NCBI RefSeq assembly: GCF_041734645.1
Contig: NZ_CP162010.1
Span: forward strand, 62,001-126,000
Source: Rodentibacter sp901420285
GTDB lineage: Bacteria; Pseudomonadota; Gammaproteobacteria; Enterobacterales; Pasteurellaceae
DNA: 64,000 bases
Reading direction: 5' to 3'
Below the pieces are notes generated by a model. The model was not told the DNA's origin. It saw only the letters and a list, made by a program, of their open reading frames with translations, and made no database searches. The translations under genes and the position numbers were made by a program. This document shows positions 33,564 to 41,551 of this stretch, in pieces; the first letter of the stretch is position 1, and each line of letters starts with the position of its first letter.

Positions 33564-34577
33564 TCAACAAAGCTTAACTAATTCTCGAACCAATGCGGTG
33601 GCATAACTGCCTGCCGGTAGGTAAAAATTTAATTTCAGCCCGTCTTCGATAAATTGCCAATGAAAATCCTGCGCGCGCATTAATAACGGACGGCGCGCGG
33701 CTTTCATTTTTTCCTGTTTCATCAACGGTGCAAACGCATCGTGTTGCGCCACAATGGTATTTTCGATGTCTGCGGCGGCGAGGTTCGGTTCGCCGATTAA
33801 CGGCCCGGTGAGTAAGATATCATTGTGCGCCAGACGGGCCTCCAATGCGGTGCTATTTTCACCTTCCGCAACCCGAAACCAACTGTGTGAGCCGTTTAAT
33901 TGCAGGATATCGTTCGGCAAAATTCGATTCGCCACGTCTTGCTCAATGCGCGCCGCCACCACTAAATTAAAAATTTCGCTACGCGCAGCGGACAGGTAAA
34001 AACTGCGTTTTTTACGCTCTTTTACCTTAATTTCACCTTGCGCCCAACGCAATGCCTGCGTCAGATTATAACCGTCGCGACCGAAACGTTGTTCCGTAAA
34101 ATAATTCGGAAAACCGACATTTTGCACCAAATCCAAGCGCGTTTTCAGTTCATCGGTCGGTTGCGCGCCGCGTAATAAAATTTCGAAATAATTGCCCCGT
34201 AAGCTGCCGGTACGGATTTTACGGTTATGTCGGGTCACGGCTAAAATTTCCACGCCCTCCAATTCAAAGCGGCTGAAATCCGGTGTTTCTCGTCCCGGCA
34301 TTTGTAGGCAAAACCATTGTTCGGTAACGGCTTGACGATCTTTTAAGCCGGCATAACCCATATTGCGTTCCGATACGCCCGCAAATTTCGCCAATTTTTC
34401 ACCGACAAATAAAGTGGTTGCGCCGGTTTTGCGCACTTTCAATGCCACGAATTCGCCTTCGCCCGACATGTCGTAGCCGAGATCTTCTTTTACAATAAAA
34501 TCGGCACATTGTTGTTTTAGCAACGCGGTGGATTGGGGTGGCGCGCTTAAGGTGAGATAAGGCAATTGTTCGAGCAT
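33564..34577 (-). CDS. truD: tRNA pseudouridine-13 synthase TruD
   Basis: A 337-aa enzyme that makes pseudouridine at position 13 of tRNA-Glu. The catalytic Asp lies in AGLKDRQAVTEQWF; the NYFTEQRFGRDGYNL motif and C-terminal LPAGSYATALVRELV are also typical. It contains the dispersed word on the coding complement at about 33840 (in the Ser-Thr-Ala-Leu codons). Divergent from rraB. Confidence 0.94.
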   Translation of the reverse strand: MLEQLPYLTLSAPPQSTALLKQQCADFIVKEDLGYDMSGEGEFVALKVRKTGATTLFVGEKLAKFAGVSERNMGYAGLKDRQAVTEQWFCLQMPGRETPDFSRFELEGVEILAVTRHNRKIRTGSLRGNYFEILLRGAQPTDELKTRLDLVQNVGFPNYFTEQRFGRDGYNLTQALRWAQGEIKVKERKKRSFYLSAARSEIFNLVVAARIEQDVANRILPNDILQLNGSHSWFRVAEGENSTALEARLAHNDILLTGPLIGEPNLAAADIENTIVAQHDAFAPLMKQEKMKAARRPLLMRAQDFHWQFIEDGLKLNFYLPAGSYATALVRELVKLC

Positions 34578-34682
34578 GATTTCGGGGTTTTATCGGAAAA
34601 TAACGGAGCGAAATTTTATGCGACTTTCGCCTATTTATCCACTAAAATAAGCGCACTTTTTACCCCCAATAAGGAACCGATT

Positions 34683-35135
34683 ATGACTGACTTTACCGAG
34701 CTTCAAAGTGAAACTCGCGAAATTATCGCCGATTTATTAAACGACGGCAGCGATCCTACTGCACTTTATATTATTGAACATCACGTGGCGCATGATAATT
34801 TCGATTTATTAGAAAAAATCGCGCTGGATGCGTTCAAAATGGGCTATGAAGTGTCCGAAGCGGAAGAGTTTGAGGATGATGACGGCAAGCCGCTTTTTTG
34901 TTTCGACATTATTAGCGAAGTGGAATTAAAGGCAGAAATTATCGATGCGCAACAAAAAGAAATTTTGCCGTTAATCGAACGGCATCAAGGCGTTTACGAC
35001 GGTTGGGGCACCTATTTTGAGGATCCGAACGCCGACGAAGACGAATATGGTAATGACGGCGAATTTTTCGACGAAGAGGACGAAGAGGAGGAGGAAGAAG
35101 TCGAAGAGGAAGCCGAAGGCAAGCGTTTACATTAA
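34683..35135 (+). CDS. rraB: Regulator of ribonuclease E activity B (RraB/YjgD)
   Basis: A 150-aa acidic protein that binds and inhibits RNase E. The start is ATG 34683 (MTDFTELQSETR, with AAGGAACCG upstream); the upstream extension would overlap truD. The C-terminus is an extreme acidic tail (EEDEEEEEEVEEEAEG). It ends at a terminator-like hairpin (35146-35175), ACCGCA/TGCGGT with a T run. Confidence 0.92.
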   Translation: MTDFTELQSETREIIADLLNDGSDPTALYIIEHHVAHDNFDLLEKIALDAFKMGYEVSEAEEFEDDDGKPLFCFDIISEVELKAEIIDAQQKEILPLIERHQGVYDGWGTYFEDPNADEDEYGNDGEFFDEEDEEEEEEVEEEAEGKRLH

Positions 35136-35145
35136 TTAACTTCAA

Positions 35146-35175
35146 ACCGCATCGAAATCGTGCGGTCTTTTTTTA
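35146..35175 (+). terminator. Terminator of rraB
   Basis: ACCGCA(TCGAAATCG)TGCGGT followed by CTTTTTTTT. Confidence 0.75.
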
Positions 35176-35182
35176 CGGAGAA

Positions 35183-35917
35183 ATGATGAAATTAAAAACC
35201 TTAAGTCTCACTTTATTGGCCTTTTCTTTTGTTTTATCGGCGCGCGCTGACGCCAACGCCGCACAACCGAACAATGTCATCGCCTTCAATGTCATCGCCT
35301 TCAATGTCGAGGCGGAACGCCAAATCGAACGCGATTTAATGCAAGTGAATTTATTCTATCAAAGCGAAGGCAAAAATTTGTCGGCGCTCAATAAAACCGT
35401 TAATACGCGTTTAAATAAAGCAATCGGCATCGCCAAACAATATCCTGCAGTGGCAATTCAAGGCAACACGCGTAATACCATGGTACAATATGATGGCAAA
35501 GGCAAACAAAGCGGCTGGCTGGCGCGCGTTGAACTTATGTTGGAAAGCAAAGATTCGCAAGCGCTGTCCGACGTAATTAACGCCTTAAACGATACGCTCG
35601 CAATCGAAAATATTTCAGCATCGGTGTCCGACGAGAAATTAACGCATGTAGAAAACGAACTCACTCAAGCCGTTCTGGAAAAATTCAAAAATAAAGCTTT
35701 GTTAATTCAAAATACTCTGCAGATGAAAAATTATCGCGTGATGGATTTGAATATCTCTGCAGCCAATGAACACAATTATGCGCCCGTCTATTATGAGCCG
35801 ACGGCGAAATCTGCGCTTACGCTTTCGGAATCTGCCTCCAATGCGGTGCCGTTGGAGAATGGCAAAGAAACCGTGCGTATGCGTGTTAAGGGACGAATCG
35901 AGTTGTTTAGCGATTAA
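35183..35917 (+). CDS. SIMPL-domain (YggE-like) periplasmic protein
   Basis: A 244-aa secreted protein: signal peptide (LKTLSLTLLAFSFVLSARA, cleaved near ARADA), then a SIMPL/DUF541 domain like that of E. coli YggE, linked to oxidative stress resistance but of unclear biochemistry. The ATG may be 35183 or 35186. A 15-base direct repeat (AATGTCATCGCCTTC twice, 35274-35303) gives the peptide VIAFNVIAFN just inside the mature protein, so it appears to have gained five residues. Followed by slyD after 66 bases. Confidence 0.8.
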   Translation: MMKLKTLSLTLLAFSFVLSARADANAAQPNNVIAFNVIAFNVEAERQIERDLMQVNLFYQSEGKNLSALNKTVNTRLNKAIGIAKQYPAVAIQGNTRNTMVQYDGKGKQSGWLARVELMLESKDSQALSDVINALNDTLAIENISASVSDEKLTHVENELTQAVLEKFKNKALLIQNTLQMKNYRVMDLNISAANEHNYAPVYYEPTAKSALTLSESASNAVPLENGKETVRMRVKGRIELFSD

Positions 35918-35983
35918 TTTGCTATACAATTCTTTTTTCTTCTATACAATGGCGACACTTTTTATACAAATAAGGAAACTGCA

Positions 35984-36628
35984 ATGAACGTAGCAAAAAA
36001 CGTGGTGGTGAGCATTGCTTACCAAGTGCGCACGCAAGACGGCGTGTTAGTGGACGAGGCGCCGGCGAATCAACCGTTGGAATATTTACAAGGCCACAAT
36101 AATTTAGTCATCGGTCTTGAAAAAGCCCTTGAAGGCAAAGCGGTGGGCGATAAATTCGAAGTGCGTGTGCAACCGGAGGAAGGTTACGGCGAATACAACG
36201 AAAGCATGGTGCAACGCGTGCCAAAAGAGGTGTTCCAAGGCGTAGATGAATTGCAAGTGGGAATGCGTTTCTTGGCAGACACCGACATCGGCCCGGTTCC
36301 GGTGGTGATTACCGAAGTGGACGGTGACGAAGTCGTCGTGGACGGTAACCATATGTTAGCCGGTCAAGAATTACACTTTACCGTAGAAGTGGTCGCTACC
36401 CGCGAAGCGACTTTAGAGGAAATCGCTCACGGCCACGTGCATGGCGCGCACGATCACCATCATCATGATGATGAAGATGGCCACGGTTGCGGTTGTGGCG
36501 GGCACGGCCATCACCATGCTCACGAACATGAGCACGAACACGAACATGGCGGTTGTTGTGGCGGCGCTCACAAACACGAACATGGCCACGATCATGGTCA
36601 TGGCGGCTGTGGATGCGGCGGACATTAA
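35984..36628 (+). CDS. slyD: FKBP-type peptidyl-prolyl isomerase SlyD
   Basis: A 214-aa cytoplasmic PPIase/chaperone. The FKBP domain (MNVAKNVVVSIAYQVRTQDG... EYLQGHNNLVIGLEKALEGK) is interrupted by the IF chaperone domain (about 75-120). From residue about 145 the tail is almost only His, Cys, Gly, Asp and Glu with HEHEHEHEH and GCGCGG runs; in E. coli SlyD such a tail binds nickel and supports hydrogenase maturation. Monocistronic, with a terminator at 36648-36676. Confidence 0.95.
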   Translation: MNVAKNVVVSIAYQVRTQDGVLVDEAPANQPLEYLQGHNNLVIGLEKALEGKAVGDKFEVRVQPEEGYGEYNESMVQRVPKEVFQGVDELQVGMRFLADTDIGPVPVVITEVDGDEVVVDGNHMLAGQELHFTVEVVATREATLEEIAHGHVHGAHDHHHHDDEDGHGCGCGGHGHHHAHEHEHEHEHGGCCGGAHKHEHGHDHGHGGCGCGGH

Positions 36629-36647
36629 TCACAGCATTCTGCATAAT

Positions 36648-36676
36648 AAAAAAGGCAACCTAAGGTTGCCTTTTTT
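36648..36676 (+). terminator. Terminator of slyD
   Basis: AAAAAAGGCAACC(TAA)GGTTGCCTTTTTT: perfect stem with T run. Confidence 0.92.
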
Positions 36677-36830
36677 GTTTTGACGCGCGTTCAATGCGGT
36701 GCTGATTCAAAAGTTCAAAAGGTAGCATGATCTTATCGATTGCGCGCCTTTATTGATTTCATGATGTACTTGTTACATTGCTTTAAAGGGTTGCCACGAT
36801 GCCAAATCGGTTTGCTGAAGTTGTCATTCA

Positions 36831-36884
36831 AATTTAGCACCGCATTGAACCCTTGCCGTACGGGGGGGCAATGCGGTGCTAATT
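36831..36884. repeat. Long AATGCGGTGCT hairpin between slyD and greB
   Basis: AATTTAGCACCGCATTG and CAATGCGGTGCTAAATT-like arms around a 20-base GC-rich loop. The 333-base gap between slyD and greB holds this element, the slyD terminator and a single CAATGCGGTGCT at about 36698; I see no gene in it. Confidence 0.65.
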
Positions 36885-36961
36885 GGCTGTCGTGGCAATC
36901 GGACTGTCGTTGGTAAGAAAATTACGCGCCTTGTGTACTATCGCGCGGTCTAAACTTTAAC

Positions 36962-37441
36962 TTACACTTTTTCATACCAAATTTGATTTATATACAGCGT
37001 TACGCGTCCGGACGGAGTTTCGACCTTGACTTCGTCGTCGACTTCTTTGCCGATTAAGGCGCGCGCTACCGGCGAATCGATAGAAATCCAGTTTTTGACG
37101 GGATCAAATTCGTCGCTGCCAACCAGACGATATTGTTTTATCTCGCCGTTTTCCTCTTCCAGTTCTACCCAAGCGCCAAAGAAGACTTTTTGTTCTTGTT
37201 TCGGGTGGTAATCGACGATTTGCAGCACTTCCAAACGTTTGGTTAAAAAACGTACGCGGCGATCGATTTCGCGTAGCCGACGTTTGCCGTAAATATATTC
37301 GGCATTTTCGCTGCGATCGCCCAATGCTGCCGCATCAGACACCGCTTGCGTGACTCTCGGGCGTTCTTCTTTCCACAAAAATTTGAGTTCTTGATCCAAG
37401 GCGTTCCAACCTTGGCGTGTGATGTAATTTGATTTTGCCAT
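36962..37441 (-). CDS. greB: Transcript cleavage factor GreB
   Basis: A 159-aa factor that rescues backtracked RNA polymerase. Start MAKSNYITRQGWNALDQE at 37441; longer frames run into the upstream gene. The N-terminal coiled coil (RVTQAVSDAAALGDRSENAEYIYG with the acidic tip) and the C-terminal FKBP-like domain are both present; the RRLREIDRRVRFLTKRLE segment marks GreB, not GreA. Two bases after the Uma2-type gene, so co-transcribed. Confidence 0.95.
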   Translation of the reverse strand: MAKSNYITRQGWNALDQELKFLWKEERPRVTQAVSDAAALGDRSENAEYIYGKRRLREIDRRVRFLTKRLEVLQIVDYHPKQEQKVFFGAWVELEEENGEIKQYRLVGSDEFDPVKNWISIDSPVARALIGKEVDDEVKVETPSGRVTLYINQIWYEKV

Positions 37442-37443
37442 AA

Positions 37444-38022
37444 TTAATCGAATAAGGTTTCGGTGGAAAAGCGTAACTCGGGGAAGCGCGTCGATGCCGC
37501 CATATCGCCTTCGGTAATCGGCGCAAGACCGATATATTTGCCCTTTTCCAACAGAAAAATTTGAATGTTTTTTTCTTCTGGACGCACTACCCAATATTCC
37601 GCCACGCCGTTTTCTTGATAAAGCTCGAATTTGTCTTTCATTTCACGCTTGGAATTGCCCGGCGAAAGAATTTCCACCACTAAATCAGGTGCGCCCAAAC
37701 AACCGCGATCATCAAGTTTTGAAGGATCGCAAATGACGCACAAATCCGGTTGTACGACGGTTTTGATATTGCCTTTTTCATCGGGGAAACGGACATCAAA
37801 AGGGGCAAAATATACTTCGCAAAGATGTTCCGCAAAATGAGAATCAAAGGCGCGATTAATTTTACGCAAGATTTTTTGATGCATCCGGGCCGGAGCTGGC
37901 GACATCGGCATAATTTTGCCTTTAATTAATTCCACCCGTTCTTTCAACTGCCACATTAAATAATCGGCATAGGTGTAGGATTTATTTAAATCTAGCTGGG
38001 ACAATTTGGTAATAGTCGTCAT
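37444..38022 (-). CDS. Uma2-family (DUF820) restriction-fold nuclease-like protein
   Basis: A 192-aa PD-(D/E)xK-fold protein. The putative metal-binding residues appear in VVQPDLCVICDP and GAPDLVVEILSPGNSKREMKDKFELY, with a W-VV segment (AEYWVVRPEEKNIQIF). Uma2 proteins are common in cyanobacteria and sporadic elsewhere; their role is mostly unknown. The gene is joined to greB (two-base gap). No toxin, methylase or transposase is beside it. Confidence 0.75.
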   Translation of the reverse strand: MTTITKLSQLDLNKSYTYADYLMWQLKERVELIKGKIMPMSPAPARMHQKILRKINRAFDSHFAEHLCEVYFAPFDVRFPDEKGNIKTVVQPDLCVICDPSKLDDRGCLGAPDLVVEILSPGNSKREMKDKFELYQENGVAEYWVVRPEEKNIQIFLLEKGKYIGLAPITEGDMAASTRFPELRFSTETLFD

Positions 38023-38116
38023 AAATCCTCCTTACTAAAAACGATCGAATTATATTTGAGCCATCTTACCAAAACCAGTATGCTATGTCCCATTTTCATT
38101 AACCGGACGTATTGAT

Positions 38117-40438
38117 ATGTTAAATCAACAAATTAGCCAAATTATTGCAGCAGAACTCAACGTAGCGCCACAGCAAATACTCGCCGCCATTCAACTGTTG
38201 GATGATGGCAACACCATTCCTTTTATCGCCCGTTATCGTAAAGAGGCGACCGGCGGTTTGGACGATACGCAATTGCGTCATTTTGAAACCCGCTTGGGCT
38301 ATTTGCGCGAGTTGGAAGAGCGTCGTCAAAGCATTTTGAAATCCATTGATGAGCAAGGCAAACTCACCGACGAATTGCGTGCGCAAATCGAAGCGACACA
38401 AAGCAAAACCGAGTTGGAAGATCTCTATTTGCCTTTTAAACCGAAACGCCGCACTAAGGGACAAATCGCCATTGAAGCGGGATTGGAACCGCTTGCCGAT
38501 TTATTGTGGAACGCGCCGGAAAACGAGCCGGAATCTGCCGCAATTTCTTTTATCGATGCGGAAAAAGGCGTGCCGGATGCGAAGACCGCATTGGACGGCG
38601 CGCGTTATATTTTGATGGAACGTTTTGCCGAAGATGCTCAATTATTGGCAAAAGTGCGCCAATATTTACAGCAAAATGCGCAAATTGAAGCGAAAGTAAT
38701 TGAAGGCAAAGAAGCCGAAGGGGCGAAATTCCAAGATTATTTTGAGCATACGGAATTACTTAAAAATGTGCCTTCGCACCGCGCATTGGCGATGTTGCGC
38801 GGACGTAACGAAGGCATTTTGCAACTCGGCTTAAATGCCGATCCCGATGCAGAAGAGGGCGCGCGCCACAGTTATTGCGAAGAGATTATTCGCGACCATT
38901 TGGGGGTGCATTTGAACGGACAGCCGGCCGATAAATGGCGCGAACAAGTGATTGCTTGGACGTGGAAAATCAAACTTTCCCTGCACTTAGAAACCGAATT
39001 AATGGGCGCATTGCGCGAGAAAGCGGAAGAAGAAGCCATTGACGTTTTTGCCCTTAATCTCACCGCACTTTTAATGGCCGCCCCCGCCGGTTCTAAAAAT
39101 ACCATGGGGCTTGACCCGGGTTTACGTACCGGCGTGAAAGTCGCCGTGGTGGATAACACCGGGAAATTATTGGATACCGCTACCGTTTACCCGCACACCG
39201 GCCGTGAAACCGAGGCCCAGATGACGCTGTTCGGCTTAATTCGCAAGCATAAAGTGGAACTCATCGCCATCGGTAACGGCACCGCATCGCGCGAAACCGA
39301 ACGCTTTGCCAAAGAAGTGATTAAAGAAATCAAAGAGAATAAACCGCAAACCGTGGTGGTTTCCGAAGCCGGCGCATCCGTTTATTCGGCTTCAGAATTT
39401 GCGGCAAACGAATTCCCGAATTTAGATGTCTCGTTGCGCGGTGCGGTGTCCATTGCACGTCGTTTGCAAGATCCGCTTGCCGAACTGGTGAAAATCGAAC
39501 CGAAAGCCATTGGCGTAGGGCAATATCAGCACGACGTAAATCAAAGCCAACTTGCGCGTAAACTCGATGCGGTGGTGGAAGACTGCGTAAATGCCGTGGG
39601 CGTCGATTTGAACACCGCATCGGCGCCGTTATTGGCGCGCGTGGCGGGAATGACAAAGACGTTGGCGCAAAATATTGTGGCTTATCGTGACGAAAACGGC
39701 CGCTTCGACAGCCGCGAACAACTGAAAAAAGTGCCTCGCTTAGGGCCGAAAGCCTTTGAGCAATGCGCCGGTTTTATGCGCATCGCCGACGGTAAAAATC
39801 CGCTCGATGCTTCCGGCGTTCACCCGGAAGCTTATGCTTTGGTGGAAAAAATTCTGCACGCCACACAACAATCCGTTCACGAATTGATGGGCTCCAATGC
39901 GGTGCTTAAACTGGATGCGAACCAATTTACCGACGAACGTTTCGGTTTGCCGACGGTGCAAGACATTTTCAAGGAATTGGAAAAACCGGGACGCGACCCG
40001 CGCGGCGAATTTAAAACCGCCACATTTGCCGATGGCGTGGAAGACATCACGGATTTGAAAGCCGGTATGATTCTGGAAGGCACCATTACGAATGTGACCA
40101 ATTTTGGCGCGTTCGTCGATATCGGCGTACATCAAGACGGATTAGTGCATATCTCGTCACTTAGTGACAAATTCATCGAAGATCCGCATCAAGTGGTAAA
40201 AACCGGCGATATTGTGAAAGTGAAAGTATTGGACGTGGATGTGCCGCGCAAACGCATCGCACTGACGATGCGATTGGATGAAAATACGGCGAAAAATAGC
40301 GATAAAGCCGACCGCACTTCATCCGCCAAACCTCGTAGCAATGTGCCTCGCCAAGCGCGCAATGTGCGCGGCAATGTGTACGGCAACGGCGCTATGGGCA
40401 ATGCCTTTGCCGATGCGTTAAAAAATTGGAAGAAATAA
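38117..40438 (+). CDS. tex: Transcription accessory protein Tex
   Basis: A 773-aa conserved RNA-binding protein. Visible order: N-terminal Tex domain, a YqgF/RNase H-like part (GLDPGLRTGVKVAVVDNTG), helix-hairpin-helix units (LNTASAPLLARVAGMTKTLA) and a C-terminal S1 domain (GMILEGTITNVTNFGAFVDI). Thought to act in transcript handling. It holds a CAATGCGGTGCT copy at about 39896. Followed by the hairpin at 40504-40546. Confidence 0.95.
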   Translation: MLNQQISQIIAAELNVAPQQILAAIQLLDDGNTIPFIARYRKEATGGLDDTQLRHFETRLGYLRELEERRQSILKSIDEQGKLTDELRAQIEATQSKTELEDLYLPFKPKRRTKGQIAIEAGLEPLADLLWNAPENEPESAAISFIDAEKGVPDAKTALDGARYILMERFAEDAQLLAKVRQYLQQNAQIEAKVIEGKEAEGAKFQDYFEHTELLKNVPSHRALAMLRGRNEGILQLGLNADPDAEEGARHSYCEEIIRDHLGVHLNGQPADKWREQVIAWTWKIKLSLHLETELMGALREKAEEEAIDVFALNLTALLMAAPAGSKNTMGLDPGLRTGVKVAVVDNTGKLLDTATVYPHTGRETEAQMTLFGLIRKHKVELIAIGNGTASRETERFAKEVIKEIKENKPQTVVVSEAGASVYSASEFAANEFPNLDVSLRGAVSIARRLQDPLAELVKIEPKAIGVGQYQHDVNQSQLARKLDAVVEDCVNAVGVDLNTASAPLLARVAGMTKTLAQNIVAYRDENGRFDSREQLKKVPRLGPKAFEQCAGFMRIADGKNPLDASGVHPEAYALVEKILHATQQSVHELMGSNAVLKLDANQFTDERFGLPTVQDIFKELEKPGRDPRGEFKTATFADGVEDITDLKAGMILEGTITNVTNFGAFVDIGVHQDGLVHISSLSDKFIEDPHQVVKTGDIVKVKVLDVDVPRKRIALTMRLDENTAKNSDKADRTSSAKPRSNVPRQARNVRGNVYGNGAMGNAFADALKNWKK

Positions 40439-40503
40439 CGGTGCATTGACTCCGTTGTTACACAACGCTGACATTTGCCGTTTCGCTTTCGCCACGTGTT
40501 ATC

Positions 40504-40546
40504 AAAATAGCACCGCATTGGAAGTCGCTTCAATGCGGTGCTATTT
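40504..40546. terminator. Long AATGCGGTGCT hairpin between tex and the esterase gene
   Basis: AAAATAGCACCGCATTG pairs with CAATGCGGTGCTATTT; lies between convergent genes. The esterase gene also has its own hairpin (40617-40641, AAGGCGATA/TATCGCCTT). Confidence 0.7.
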
Positions 40547-40616
40547 GCTTGTTTGATAAGCGGTTCAACAAATCCGGTCGCGTTTTAGGGCGGCGACGTC
40601 CGAAATAAATGCGAAA

Positions 40617-40641
40617 GAAAAGGCGATAAAATATCGCCTTG
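40617..40641 (-). terminator. Terminator of the esterase gene
   Basis: AAGGCGATAAAATATCGCCTT hairpin with flanking T and A runs, directly behind the stop at 40645. Listed with the loop counted as AAA. Confidence 0.7.
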
Positions 40642-40644
40642 TTT

Positions 40645-41511
40645 TTACCGATTTTGAATCCGTTCCAGCGTAAGTCGAATCGCGTCTTTAATTGAAGTGC
40701 CGTGATTTTTTCCTTCGATTAATTTAAATTGCGTCTTCACACCTTGTTCTGCAAGAGCGTTGGCAAAATCTTGCGCGTTCATTGGCGCCATTTTTTGTCG
40801 CTGACGAATTTTATCCTGTTGTTCGGGGCGAATGTCGGGGTCGCGTTGTGGATATAATTCAAATTCCCCCAACGTAACTGAAACGAAGTCCGGCTTCGCG
40901 GCAAGCCAAGGTTTTTCGCGCGCCAAAAATTCACCGTTTCCCCACCATAATGAAGGGCTGGCGAGGGTGTAATCTTGAAATAAATCCGGTTGATGAAACA
41001 ACACGTAAATGCCGAATAGGCCGCCGAAAGAATGGCCGAAGAAAAATTGGCGCGCTTCATTTGGTGCGTAATGTCGGGCAATATCAGGTTTGAGTTTGGT
41101 TTGCAAAAAGCGTAAAAAACCTGCTGCCTGTCCGCCTTGACGGAACGCTTCGCCTTGTGCCGGGAAGGTGTAATCACGCGTGCGTTCCTCCAAGACGTAA
41201 GCTTTATCTGAAACGTAACCGATACCGATAATTAACGGCAACGGCTTGTTCGGATCCACCGCATTTACTGCTAAAGGAAACTGTGCGTTGCCGTCCAGCA
41301 GGTAAAGCACGCTTGGTTTTTGCGCGGTTTTGGTTTTCGCTTCGGCAATAAACAGCCGATAGATTTTATTTTCAAAAGGCATATCTTGCTGATGAAAAAA
41401 ATAATGTTGTTGCATGCTCGGTTGAATTTGCGGAATTTGAAAATCGGGTTCGGCTTGCACGATGCGTGTAGCGCTGAACCCGATGAAAACTAGAAAAAAT
41501 AGTCTCAGCAT
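40645..41511 (-). CDS. Siderophore esterase-like alpha/beta hydrolase (IroE/Fes group)
   Basis: A 288-aa exported hydrolase with signal peptide (cleavage near VQA-EPD). Nucleophile elbow GHSFGGLFG gives the catalytic Ser; the acid/base residues include His in EGKNHGTS near the C-terminus. The SVLYLLDGNAQFP and SPSLWWGNGEFL segments fit the esterase-D/IroE group, which hydrolyses catecholate siderophores or their esters in the periplasm. It is 40 bases behind a TonB-dependent receptor gene, indicating a joint role in siderophore use; the siderophore is unknown. Confidence 0.8.
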   Translation of the reverse strand: MLRLFFLVFIGFSATRIVQAEPDFQIPQIQPSMQQHYFFHQQDMPFENKIYRLFIAEAKTKTAQKPSVLYLLDGNAQFPLAVNAVDPNKPLPLIIGIGYVSDKAYVLEERTRDYTFPAQGEAFRQGGQAAGFLRFLQTKLKPDIARHYAPNEARQFFFGHSFGGLFGIYVLFHQPDLFQDYTLASPSLWWGNGEFLAREKPWLAAKPDFVSVTLGEFELYPQRDPDIRPEQQDKIRQRQKMAPMNAQDFANALAEQGVKTQFKLIEGKNHGTSIKDAIRLTLERIQNR

Positions 41512-41551
41512 AATAGAACGGCGGCATTCGGTAAAATGCCGCGATACGTCG

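Noticed and set aside
36437..36628. Frames in other phases over the slyD tail
   Set aside because: They are products of the repetitive His/Gly codons; the slyD frame is the conserved one.
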